18,589 nucleotides of DNA from Chloroflexota bacterium (GTDB taxonomy: Bacteria; Chloroflexota; Dehalococcoidia; SM23-28-2; RBG-16-64-32). The notes beneath the pieces are model-generated. The model was not told the DNA's origin. It saw only the letters and a program-made list of their open reading frames with translations, and did no database searches. A program made the position numbers and the translations under genes. Positions 7,327 through 13,515 of this stretch are shown one piece after another (the stretch's first letter is position 1; each line of letters starts with the position of its first letter). Location of the stretch: the NCBI GenBank assembly GCA_005880055.1, contig VBJS01000043.1:1-18589 (forward strand). The letters are read 5' to 3'.

Positions 7327-8139
7327 TCAGCCGGCGACGCGCTCAAGCGACAAGTCCACTATGCGGGCCTGCACCGGCTCGCTTTTGCCCTTGAGGGTCA
7401 GCATTGTTACAGGCGCATCCGCATAGGGCGACCCGGCCGCCTCGAAGACGCGCTCGGACATGATGATCTGGCCCTGCTTTGCTGCAGCTTGAAGGCGGGC
7501 AGCGGTGTTCACGACATCCCCCAGCGCAGTGAAATCCTTGACCTCCCCCGTGCCCACGTTTCCGACGAAAGCACGACCGTAATCGAGTCCAACGCCGAGG
7601 CGCAGCCATGGTTCGGCGGCGCCGCCATAACCGACGCCATGCAGCAGCTCCTCGGCAGCGGCAGTCATCTTGCCGACGAACTGATCGCCGGCAAAGCCAC
7701 GAATAAAGAGGGCCATCACCTGATCGCCGATCAGCTTGTCGATCACGGCTTGATGGGCGGCAAGCACAGACGTCGCAACGCTATAGAAGCGGTTCATCAG
7801 TCGAGCGACGTCGCCGGGGTCAGCAGCCTCGGCCATCGAGGTGTAGCCGCGGACGTCGGCAAAGAGCACCCCGATGTCGGCCTCGGCGCCGCCGAGGGGA
7901 GCCTTTTCGAATCAGCCGTTGCAGAAGTTCGGATTCTTGCGAGAGGGGGCGAATTCCCGGGTGACACGCAGCACGCGTCCGCCGATGCCGGCGAAGGGCG
8001 CGAAGCAGAGGTAGCAGCGGGGGCTGTTCGGCACGACGCGGAACACACGCCGGATGAAGCGGAGGCTCTTCTCGCCTTGCTCCAGCGTCATGCGCCAGAA
8101 CTCGGCGTTGTCTTCTTCGTGTTCGGCCGTCATCGGCAT
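7327..8139 (-). CDS. Class III adenylate/guanylate cyclase with N-terminal Cys zinc motif and in-frame UGA
   Basis: One continuous frame from ATG 8139 to TGA 7329-7327 is interrupted only by a TGA at 7914-7912 (codon 76). The N-terminal part has RRVFRVVPNSPRCYLCFAPFAG (C42, C45) and NPNFCNG (C73); then comes UGA, then FEKAPLGGAEADIGVLFADVRGYTS. In the family as I know it, the layout is CxxC ... NPxFCxxC followed by GGAE and FADVRG, so the UGA sits on the fourth cysteine. The cyclase domain is intact: D95 of FADVRG, GDQVMALF with the second metal Asp, KDFTALGD, and VNTAARL with the transition-state Asn and Arg. The predicted product is 270 residues if UGA is read. It would make cAMP or cGMP in the cytosol. 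UGA could be selenocysteine, a nonsense mutation or a sequencing error. The start is 12 bases after the UbiA-like stop. Confidence 0.8.
7881..7897 (-). promoter_or_regulatory. Hairpin 14 bases after the UGA, possible bacterial SECIS
   Basis: On the minus strand CCTCGGC-GGC-GCCGAGG forms a perfect 7 bp stem with a GGC loop. The loop begins 21 bases after the UGA of the cyclase gene and starts with G. That agrees with published general rules for bacterial SECIS elements (apical loop roughly 16-37 bases after UGA, G in the first two loop positions). Caution: the codons for the conserved GGAE motif in a GC-rich genome make this hairpin easily. Confidence 0.3.
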
Positions 8140-8151
8140 CTCTTGCAGAGC

Positions 8152-8931
8152 TTACACCTGTGATAGGAGGGCGGCAACGGCTATCGCGGGAACAGCGAGC
8201 GAGAGCATCATGAGCGCGCGCTCGTCGGCGGCCAGCGCCCATCCGCGATCGATGTCGCGGACGGTGCCATCGGCCTCCAACCGCCGGCCCTCGATGCTGC
8301 GGGTGTGTCGGCGCACCGCCCGAACTCTCGTGCTGAGAGCACGCTGCGCCAGGCTCAGGGCGAAGACTCCGGCGGCGCCGAAGACGGCCGAGAGTTCGAG
8401 GCGTTCGGCGCTCGCGTAATAGGCAGTCAGGAAGGGGAAGGCGCCCCAGGCGAGGGCAAACCAGAAGTCGTTGTGGAGGCGTGCGCCGAACCACTCGAGG
8501 TTGTAAGCGGGCGCGATGAATGCGCCGAACACGATAAACAGAAGAAGCGAGGGCGAGACGACGATGGCGCCGACGATGCCGATCACGACCGCCGCGCCGA
8601 GGCCGAACGCCCCGAGCGACATCAGCACGCGCTGCGGTATTTGCGTGCTCAACGGTCGGCTGGCAAGTTCATCGAGGGCATGCGCGCCGATGCCGAGGGC
8701 GAGGAAGAACGCGAGCAGTGTCGCCGCCAGGCGGTCATAGTGCAGCGCGGGCGAGAGGGCAGCACCCAACACGACATAACTCAGGTGCCATAGCGTGTAG
8801 GGCGGGTGGAGCAGTGTGACGTAGTCGCGCCAGCCGCCGGCGGCGAGGGCGTAGAACGCCGGGCGGCGCCGCGAGATAGCTCCGTTGGCCGGAACGGAGC
8901 CGCTTGTCGGGTCTTTGGCGGCCGGCCTCAT
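8152..8931 (-). CDS. UbiA-like polytopic membrane protein
   Basis: This protein of about 259 residues has several hydrophobic segments, including WHLSYVVLGAAL, LAATLLAFFLALGIGAHAL, LMSLGAFGLGAAVVIGIVGAIVV, LLLFIVFGAFIAPAYNLEWFG and a C-terminal LSLAVPAIAVAALL. LHPPYTLWHLSY and GIGAHALDELASRPL, an Asp/Glu-bearing turn after a helix, resemble UbiA-type prenyltransferases. However, the full two NDxxDxxxD motifs are not clear, so the activity is uncertain. I start at ATG 8931, which overlaps the methyltransferase stop (ATGA); the open frame extends upstream to 9015 inside that gene, without support. Co-translation with a UbiE-like methyltransferase suggests a role in quinone or other isoprenoid side-chain chemistry (inference). 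The cyclase gene follows after 12 bases. Confidence 0.65.
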   Translation of the reverse strand: MRPAAKDPTSGSVPANGAISRRRPAFYALAAGGWRDYVTLLHPPYTLWHLSYVVLGAALSPALHYDRLAATLLAFFLALGIGAHALDELASRPLSTQIPQRVLMSLGAFGLGAAVVIGIVGAIVVSPSLLLFIVFGAFIAPAYNLEWFGARLHNDFWFALAWGAFPFLTAYYASAERLELSAVFGAAGVFALSLAQRALSTRVRAVRRHTRSIEGRRLEADGTVRDIDRGWALAADERALMMLSLAVPAIAVAALLSQV

Positions 8932-9650
8932 CCGGCTCTGCGTCCCCAGATAGCGAGGCTGCCACCCAGTGAGAGCCGCCGGTAGTCGACCTTCGCTAAG
9001 CCGGCCTCTCGCCACGCGTCCAATAGATCAGGTAGTGGCCAGCGCCTGTAGAAATCGCGGATACTGGGCCCTAGAAACGTGCCGACGCGCTGCCAATCGC
9101 GAGAGAATAGCCTGCCGGCCGCCGGCAGAACGGCGTCTGTGTACAGGCGCCAGAGCGGATACCAGCCACCGCGCGGGACACCGAAGTCGAGCGAAGCGAT
9201 GATGCCTCCCGGTTTGAGAAGGCGCGTGAGAGCGGCGAGCGTGGCCGGGACATCGGAGACGTAACGGAGGAGGTAGGCGAAGACAACGGCATCGAACGTG
9301 CCTTCCCGAAACGGCGGCGTTTCGCCGGTGCACTGGACGAGCGAGAGATCGACCTCCAGATCCGCACTTCTCGACTGAGCGCGGAGCAGCATGGGCCTCG
9401 TGATGTCAGCGCCGATAACGCGCGTGCCGGCGCGGCCCGCGAGGTCGAGCGCCAGGGCGCCGGTGCCTGTCGCCATGTCGAGGATCAGGTTGCCCGGACG
9501 GTCGGGGACCAGCGACAAGAGGAAGCGGTGCCAGCGGCGGTACTGGAAAAGGCTGAGGACCTGCGCAGGCGGGTCGTAGTTGGCGGCTATCGGCGAGAAG
9601 ATACGCTGAGGCGTACGGGCGGCTTCCGCAGGCGAAGGCATCAGGCGCAT
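8928..9650 (-). CDS. UbiE/MenG-like SAM-dependent methyltransferase
   Basis: This 240-residue class I methyltransferase opens with RIFSPIAANYDPPAQVLSLFQYRRWHRFL, the usual UbiE/MenG start. Motif I is ILDMATGTGALALDLA (residues 56-71). Acidic motif II is GADITRPML, followed by VQCTGETPPFREGTFDAVVFAYLLRYV and the post-motif III LLKPGGIIASLDFG. UbiE/MenG enzymes methylate the quinone ring in menaquinone or ubiquinone synthesis; ring methylation is likely here but other small-molecule substrates are possible. The start may be ATG 9650 or ATG 9641 (M4). An extended -10 directly abuts 9650, which would make M4 the start of a nearly leaderless message. It begins a three-gene leftward operon with the UbiA-like gene and the cyclase, and diverges from hflX. 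Confidence 0.82.
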   Translation of the reverse strand: MRLMPSPAEAARTPQRIFSPIAANYDPPAQVLSLFQYRRWHRFLLSLVPDRPGNLILDMATGTGALALDLAGRAGTRVIGADITRPMLLRAQSRSADLEVDLSLVQCTGETPPFREGTFDAVVFAYLLRYVSDVPATLAALTRLLKPGGIIASLDFGVPRGGWYPLWRLYTDAVLPAAGRLFSRDWQRVGTFLGPSIRDFYRRWPLPDLLDAWREAGLAKVDYRRLSLGGSLAIWGRRAG

Positions 9651-9659
9651 ATTTTAGCA
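9651..9659 (-). promoter_or_regulatory. Extended -10 promoter TGC-TAAAAT for the methyltransferase operon
   Basis: On the minus strand TGCTAAAAT (9659-9651) matches the extended -10 form TGnTATAAT with 5 of 6 hexamer bases. No good -35 is seen, as is common for extended -10 promoters. Transcription would start about base 9644, just before the second in-frame ATG (9641). Confidence 0.45.
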
Positions 9660-9718
9660 GGCGCACGAGTCACGACCGCGTCCGAATGTCTTACTATTGA
9701 TGCAGGGAGGCAAAACCT

Positions 9719-10853
9719 ATCGCGAAACGGGAGCTACACTCAACTGCCGAGCCACCGGAGCGGGCGTTCCTGGTGGCAGCCGAGGTTAAGCGCCCCAACG
9801 GCCGCCCGGACGGGCGTTGGCGAAGCGAGGCGTCCCTACAGGAGCTGTCGCTGCTCGCCGATACGGCCGGCGCGCGGGTGGTTGGCTCGGCGATACAGCG
9901 GTTAGACAACCCGAACCCGGCGACTTACATCGGGAAGGGGAAGGTGCAGGAAGTCGCCTCGGGGCGCGCGGAGCGCGGCTACACGACGGTCATCTTCGAT
10001 GATGAGCTTTCGCCGTCGCAGCAGCGCAACCTGGAGAAGGCGCTCGACCTGAAGGTGCTGGACCGCACGGCGCTGATTCTGGATATCTTCGCGCAACATG
10101 CGCGGACGCGCGAAGGACGGCTCCAGGTGGAGCTGGCGCAGCACGAGTACATCCTGCCGCGGCTGCGCGGCCAGTGGAGCCACCTGGAACGGCTGGAAGG
10201 GCGCATAGGGACGCGCGGGCCGGGCGAGACGCAGCTGGAGACGGACCGGCGGCTGATCCGCGAGAAGATAGCCTCGCTGAAGCGGCAGATCGAGGCAGCG
10301 GGCGCGGCAAGGCGTGCCCGTAGTATCGCTTGTCGGCTACACGAACGCCGGAAAGAGCACGCTCATGCACGCGCTCTCCGGCGCCGACGTGCTGGTGGAG
10401 GACCGCCTGTTCGCGACGCTCGACCCGGTAACCCGCCGCGTGCGGCTGCCGTCCGGGGCGCACGCGTTGCTGACAGATACGGTGGGGTTCATCCAAAAGC
10501 TTCCGACGCAGCTGGTGGCCGCTTTTCGGGCGACGCTGGAGGAGCTGGAGGAGGCGGCGCTGCTGCTGCACGTCGTCGACATAACACATCCGGACGCGGA
10601 GCAGCAGGCGCGGACGGTAGAGCAGACGCTGCGGGAGCTGGGGTTGGCGGAGCGGCCGCGGCTGACGGCCCTAAACAAGGCGGACTTGCTGGTGGAGGAT
10701 GGAAGGGGGAAGACGGAAGATGAGCTGGCTGCCGCGCCGCTGCCGCGCTGGGCGAGCGACGGGCTGCAGGTATCGGCGGCGAAAGGGTGGGGGCTGGATG
10801 GCCTGCGGGCGCGGATCGAAGGGACGCTAGCGAGGTGGCGAACGCGTGACTGA
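9719..10853 (+). pseudogene. hflX: HflX-type ribosome-associated GTPase, lost start codon and frameshifted linker
   Basis: HflX splits stalled or hibernating ribosomes using GTP. The N-terminal domain (NPATYIGKGKVQE, FDDELSPSQQRNLEKAL, RTALILDIFAQHARTREG, LPRLRGQWSHLERLEGRIGTRGPGETQLETDRRLIREKI) is in one frame. The G domain (PVVSLVGYTNAGKST, DTVGF, NKAD, SAAKG) is in the +1 frame from 10314. The junction lies near 10311-10314, and the coiled linker is about ten residues shorter than usual, so a deletion of about 30 bases that is not a multiple of three fits best. The start is also odd: a perfect GGGAGG at 9705-9710 is followed at proper spacing by ATC (9719), then AKRELHS...PERAFLVAAE, which looks like native N-terminus. 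The next legal start is GTG 9773. The last eight bases overlap the next gene. It may be a real pseudogene, a split gene or assembly error. Confidence 0.8.
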
Positions 10854-11613
10854 AGATCAGCCCCGATTGGTAGTGCGCGTCCGGGATAAGGGGCGGGCGA
10901 AGCCGGTCCCCCCGGAGCAGAGGTTCGTGTTCAACAATATAACGACAAAAGGCCAGGACTTTTCCGGGAGGACGCTTGAGTCCTTTAGCGTTTCAGAGTC
11001 CACGTTCGAGTCCTGTCGCTTCGATCGGCTGCGCCTTACTCGCAACTACGCACAGTTGGGTAACGGACAAAAGCAAGCGGTTTACCGTGATTGCTCCTTT
11101 GACGGCGCAAAGATCCACGGTATGGGCATCGGTGGGTTCTACCGGTTCGAGCGTTGTTCGTTCCGCAACGTAGACCTACGAAATTGGTTTTGCGCCGGCG
11201 CTATCGATATCGTGGACTGCGTGTTTACTGGCAAGCTGCGTAAAGCCGTCTTCATGGGCGCACCGCCGGACGAAATGAGAGCCCAGTATCGGCGCGACCG
11301 CAACGAGTTTTGTGGGAACGACTTCTCCGGTGCTCAGCTGTTCGATGTCGGCTTCCGTAACGGAATTGACTTGACTCAACAGCGCCTGCCGATGGGGCCG
11401 GATTACCTGTATATCCCCGAGGCCGCGGGCACTCTTCGCGCAGCTTGGGCAGAAGCGATTACCTGGACAGAGCTCGAGATCCGCCGAGTCGTCTTGATAT
11501 GGCTTGGCATCGGTATCGAGGACATGAACAGGGGACAGAAGCAGTTTCACCTTAGGCCGAAGGATTCGTACGGATTCGGCGACATGAAACGCGACATGCA
11601 TCGAGACGGGTAA
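10846..11613 (+). CDS. Pentapeptide-repeat-like protein of unknown function
   Basis: This 255-residue protein contains a right-handed beta-helix-like region at residues 35-180, with repeated short units of the pentapeptide type: FSGRTLESFSVSESTFESCRF, YRDCSFDGAKIHG, FERCSFRNVDLRNWF, IVDCVFTGKLRKAVF and FCGNDFSGAQLFDVGFRNGIDL. A conserved-looking tail follows (LTQQRLPMGPDYLYI). I recall similar uncharacterised proteins in Streptomyces and other actinobacteria with the same GRTLE...FxxCxF...NDFSG...IDL..QRLP order. No enzyme motif is visible; pentapeptide proteins often mimic DNA or bind gyrase, but nothing here shows that. It starts at GTG 10846, overlapping the hflX stop by eight bases, so translation depends on the hflX G-domain frame. 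Codon usage is less GC-biased than its neighbours. Confidence 0.75.
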   Translation: MTEDQPRLVVRVRDKGRAKPVPPEQRFVFNNITTKGQDFSGRTLESFSVSESTFESCRFDRLRLTRNYAQLGNGQKQAVYRDCSFDGAKIHGMGIGGFYRFERCSFRNVDLRNWFCAGAIDIVDCVFTGKLRKAVFMGAPPDEMRAQYRRDRNEFCGNDFSGAQLFDVGFRNGIDLTQQRLPMGPDYLYIPEAAGTLRAAWAEAITWTELEIRRVVLIWLGIGIEDMNRGQKQFHLRPKDSYGFGDMKRDMHRDG

Positions 11614-11625
11614 CAGGAGGTAGCA

Positions 11626-12594
11626 ATGAAAGCCACGGTCTACTACGAGACCGGCAAGCCGGACGTGTTCCGGTACGAGAAGCGGCCGGATCCGGAGGTT
11701 GGCGCTGGATCCGTGCTGGTTGAAGTGAAGGCGATCAGCATTGAGGGCGGCGATGTGCTGAACCGCGCCGGTGGGGAGATGCCGGCGAAGCCGCATATCG
11801 TCGGCTACCAGTGCGCGGGCGTCATCCGGGAGGTCGGCTCGAATGTTATCGACCGCTCGGTCGGGCAGGAAGTGGTGGCGGTGATGCCCTTTGGGTCGCA
11901 TGCGTCGCTCGTCTCGGTGGCGGCGATGCAGACGTTCGTCGTGCCCGAGGGGCTCGACCTGCAACAGGCAGCCTGCGTGCCGATCGCCAACGGGACCGCG
12001 CATGAGTGCCTGTTCGAATTCGGGCGGCTCCAGGCCGGCGAGAGCGTGCTCATCCAGGCGGGCGCCGGCGGCGTCGGGCTGGCCGCGATCCAGCTTGCCA
12101 AGCGGGCGGGCGCCACCGTGCTGGCGACGGCCTCCAGCGACGAGAAGCTCGAGCGGTTGCGCGAGTTCGGCCTGGACCACGGGGTGAACTACCGCGAAGG
12201 CGATTGGGTCGCGAAGGCGCGGCAGGCGAGCCGCGGCTCGGGCGTGAACCTGGTGGTGGATTCAGTGGGCACGACACTCGAGGGGAGCATCGCGGCGACG
12301 GCGTACCGGGGGCGGATCATCGTGGTGGGGAACGCCGGGCGGGCGGAGGAGCGTTGCGTCGACCCGGCGAAGCTCGCGGAGATGAACCGCTCGCTGACCG
12401 GCGTCTTCTTCGGCGGGGCGCTGATGATGGAGCCGGCGCGCGGGCGACCGCTCGTGGAGGGCCTCCTGCGGGACGTGGCTTCGGGCGACCTGCGGGTGGT
12501 GATCGACCGGACGTACCCGCTGTCGGAGGCGGCCGCGGCCCACGCCTACATCGAGAGCCGTCAGGCGTTCGGGAGAGTGCTGCTGATCCCGTAG
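11626..12594 (+). CDS. MDR-family NADPH:quinone reductase-like dehydrogenase
   Basis: This 322-residue medium-chain dehydrogenase/reductase has the full length of the quinone oxidoreductase (QOR) group. An N-terminal GroES-like domain (MKATVYYETGKPDVFRYE ... VGYQCAGVIREVG) is followed by the Rossmann domain with QAGAGGVGLAAIQLAKRAGATVLATASSDEKLE (residues 144-176), where AGAGGVG binds NADP(H). The Cys/His zinc ligands of alcohol dehydrogenases are absent, as in zinc-independent QORs. The C-terminal FGRVLLIP end is typical. It probably reduces quinones or enones in the cytosol; the substrate is unknown. ATG 11626 has an excellent AGGAGG six bases upstream, unlike its neighbours, and lies 12 bases after the previous stop. 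The 3' half is very GC-rich. Confidence 0.9.
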   Translation: MKATVYYETGKPDVFRYEKRPDPEVGAGSVLVEVKAISIEGGDVLNRAGGEMPAKPHIVGYQCAGVIREVGSNVIDRSVGQEVVAVMPFGSHASLVSVAAMQTFVVPEGLDLQQAACVPIANGTAHECLFEFGRLQAGESVLIQAGAGGVGLAAIQLAKRAGATVLATASSDEKLERLREFGLDHGVNYREGDWVAKARQASRGSGVNLVVDSVGTTLEGSIAATAYRGRIIVVGNAGRAEERCVDPAKLAEMNRSLTGVFFGGALMMEPARGRPLVEGLLRDVASGDLRVVIDRTYPLSEAAAAHAYIESRQAFGRVLLIP

Positions 12595-12690
12595 GCGGCG
12601 GCGCGACGCTTCAACAAGCTCGGGATGAGCGCCGCTCATTCCTCAGGTGATCGCCATAACGCCCCGGCCCAGGTGTTACAAAGCAGCAAT
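12595..12690. other. Short intergenic stretch, nothing recognised
   Basis: There are about 96 bases between the dehydrogenase stop and the first tRNA-Asn remnant. They include a phrase of the common TTCAACAAGCTCGGGATGAGCG type that I associate with dispersed intergenic repeats in metagenomes. It occurs once here, so I make no repeat call. Confidence 0.4.
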
Positions 12691-12762
12691 GATTTGGCTC
12701 CCGGGACAGTCCTTCCCCGGAAGGAGAACCTGTAACCTAGCGGTTAATCCTTCCCAGAAGGA
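12691..12762 (-). repeat. Broken tRNA-Asn copy A carrying two palindromes
   Basis: Bases 12691-12709 match 13029-13047 of the intact tRNA-Asn locus, 12726-12747 match its T-arm to anticodon side, and 12763-12769 match the next seven bases. Between these blocks, five tRNA bases in the T-loop are replaced by TCCTTCCCCGGAAGGA (12710-12725) and six at the anticodon loop by TCCTTCCCAGAAGGA (12748-12762). The copy cannot fold as a tRNA. Its inner end also encodes the last residues and stop of the GIY-YIG gene. Confidence 0.85.
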
Positions 12763-13016
12763 CCCGCTCGCCGTAGACGTTCCTCGATCTCGGCGCGCAA
12801 CACCTGGTTAAGCCGGCCTGACTTTAACGCGCGCTCGCGCTTCACCGCCTCGGCTCCAGTGCCATACGCTTCTGTCCATACCAATTGCCACGGGCCGCGG
12901 CTGCTCGTCCAGCGCGCTTCACCAGCCTGATGCTGCGCTAGGCGGCCGTCGAGGTCATCCGTCTGGCCGATATAGAGCCGTCCCTTTGGATTACGCAGAG
13001 CATAAACTGTGAACAT
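12744..13016 (-). CDS. Small GIY-YIG endonuclease (UPF0213/URI type)
   Basis: This 90-residue single-domain GIY-YIG protein carries VYALRNPKGRLYIGQTDD (residues 4-21), the degenerate first motif and YIG, then LDGRLAQHQAGEARWTS with R25 and H29, and the C-terminal helix AEAVKRERALKSGRLNQVL. This is the usual size of the UPF0213/URI group, whose biological role is unsettled; relatives include homing and repair nucleases. The ATG (13016) lies 16 bases after the CCA end of tRNA-Asn on the same strand, with no clear ribosome-binding site, so it may be expressed from the tRNA transcript. The last codons (GPSGKD) and the stop are made from a palindrome and the tRNA remnant, so the gene end was formed by the insertion event. 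Confidence 0.85.
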   Translation of the reverse strand: MFTVYALRNPKGRLYIGQTDDLDGRLAQHQAGEARWTSSRGPWQLVWTEAYGTGAEAVKRERALKSGRLNQVLRAEIEERLRRAGPSGKD

Positions 13017-13032
13017 GGCTGAGGAATAGATT

Positions 13033-13107
13033 TGGCTCCCGGGACAGGATTCGAACCTGTAACCTAGCGGTTAACAGCCGCCCGCTCTACCGTTGAGCTA
13101 CCCGGGA
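13033..13107 (-). tRNA. tRNA-Asn(GTT)
   Basis: The cloverleaf folds with acceptor TCCCGGG/CCCGGGA, D-arm GCTC-AACGGTA-GAGC, anticodon loop CTGTTAA (GTT), T-arm CAGG-TTCGAAT-CCTG, discriminator G and an encoded CCA. Partial copies flank it on both sides, and the GIY-YIG gene follows directly. Confidence 0.97.
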
Positions 13108-13142
13108 GCGCGTATTAGCTTGTAAAACTCCCTTAGGCCGTC

Positions 13143-13188
13143 AGCGGTTAATCCTTCCGGGGAAGGATTGAGCTACCCGGGAGCGCGT
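13143..13188 (-). repeat. Broken tRNA-Asn copy C with one palindrome
   Basis: AGCGGTTAA (13143-13151) matches the anticodon side of tRNA-Asn, and 13168-13188 repeats 21 identical bases of its 5' end and flank (13093-13113). Between them, 18 tRNA bases from D-loop to anticodon loop are replaced by TCCTTCCGGGGAAGGA (13152-13167), the exact reverse complement of the first palindrome in copy A. It cannot be a functional tRNA. Confidence 0.85.
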
Positions 13189-13211
13189 CTAGAAGCGATT
13201 GCCTCACTAAT

Positions 13212-13285
13212 TGGCTGCCGAGCCAGGATTCGAACCTGGACCAAAGGATCCAAAGTCCCGTGTGCTACCGTTACACCACTCGGCA
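13212..13285 (-). tRNA. tRNA-Gln(TTG)
   Basis: Acceptor TGCCGAG/CTCGGCA, D-arm with AACGGTA loop, anticodon loop CTTTGGA (TTG), T-arm CCAGG-TTCGAAT-CCTGG, discriminator G and encoded CCA. The lower anticodon stem is weak, with a C-U mismatch at 27-43 and a G-U pair at 28-42. Confidence 0.95.
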
Positions 13286-13310
13286 CTGGCCCGGCCGCTA
13301 TTCCCTTGTC

Positions 13311-13399
13311 TGGTGCCGAAGGCCGGAGTCGAACCGGCACGGGGGTTGCCCCCCAACAGATTTTGAGTCTGTCGCGTCTGCCAATTCCGCCACTTCGGC
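13311..13399 (-). tRNA. tRNA-Leu(CAA)
   Basis: A class II tRNA with acceptor GCCGAAG/CTTCGGC, anticodon stem ACAGA/TCTGT around CTCAAAA (CAA), a long variable arm GGGGG-GCAA-CCCCC type, T-loop TTCGACT, discriminator A and encoded CCA. It is first in the leftward tRNA cluster. Confidence 0.96.
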
Positions 13400-13421
13400 A
13401 TCGCCACTGACAGCCTGCCAG

Positions 13422-13471
13422 CCGGCGCAAGGCGCCGGGCATGACACGGAGCGGGCGACACCCGCTCCGTG
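13422..13471 (-). terminator. Two adjacent strong hairpins after the metallo-hydrolase gene
   Basis: A perfect 11 bp stem with loop CGACA (13445-13471) and a perfect 7 bp stem with an AAG-type loop (13422-13438) lie between the metallo-hydrolase stop and tRNA-Leu. No U-run follows on the minus strand, so if they terminate transcription it is in the U-less style often seen in GC-rich bacteria. Confidence 0.45.
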
Positions 13472-13515
13472 GTCCATCATACCTGACCCGCGAACGCCCT
13501 GCAAAGTTGGCGGCG

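Larger units (their letters stand above)
12691..13188 (-). mobile_element. Candidate mini mobile unit: tRNA-Asn plus GIY-YIG nuclease between broken tRNA-Asn copies
   Basis: An intact tRNA-Asn and a GIY-YIG nuclease gene lie between two broken tRNA-Asn copies. AGCGGTTAA followed by the palindrome is directly repeated at 12739-12762 and 13143-13167. Removing the 404 bases between the repeat starts would join the two broken halves into one tRNA-shaped unit with two palindromes. This fits insertion of a tRNA+nuclease cassette into a decoy tRNA copy, or a tandem duplication followed by decay. There is no integrase or transposase. Confidence 0.45.

Noticed and set aside
8335..8375. Possible dispersed repeat (GCGCCAGGCTCAGGGCGAAG phrase)
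   Set aside because: It lies inside the UbiA-like coding sequence, in frame, with only one copy in the window.
10308..10316. Programmed +1 frameshift at AGG-C in hflX, Ty1 style
   Set aside because: The slippery context CUU-AGG-C is absent, and the linker is also too short, which points to a deletion instead of recoding.
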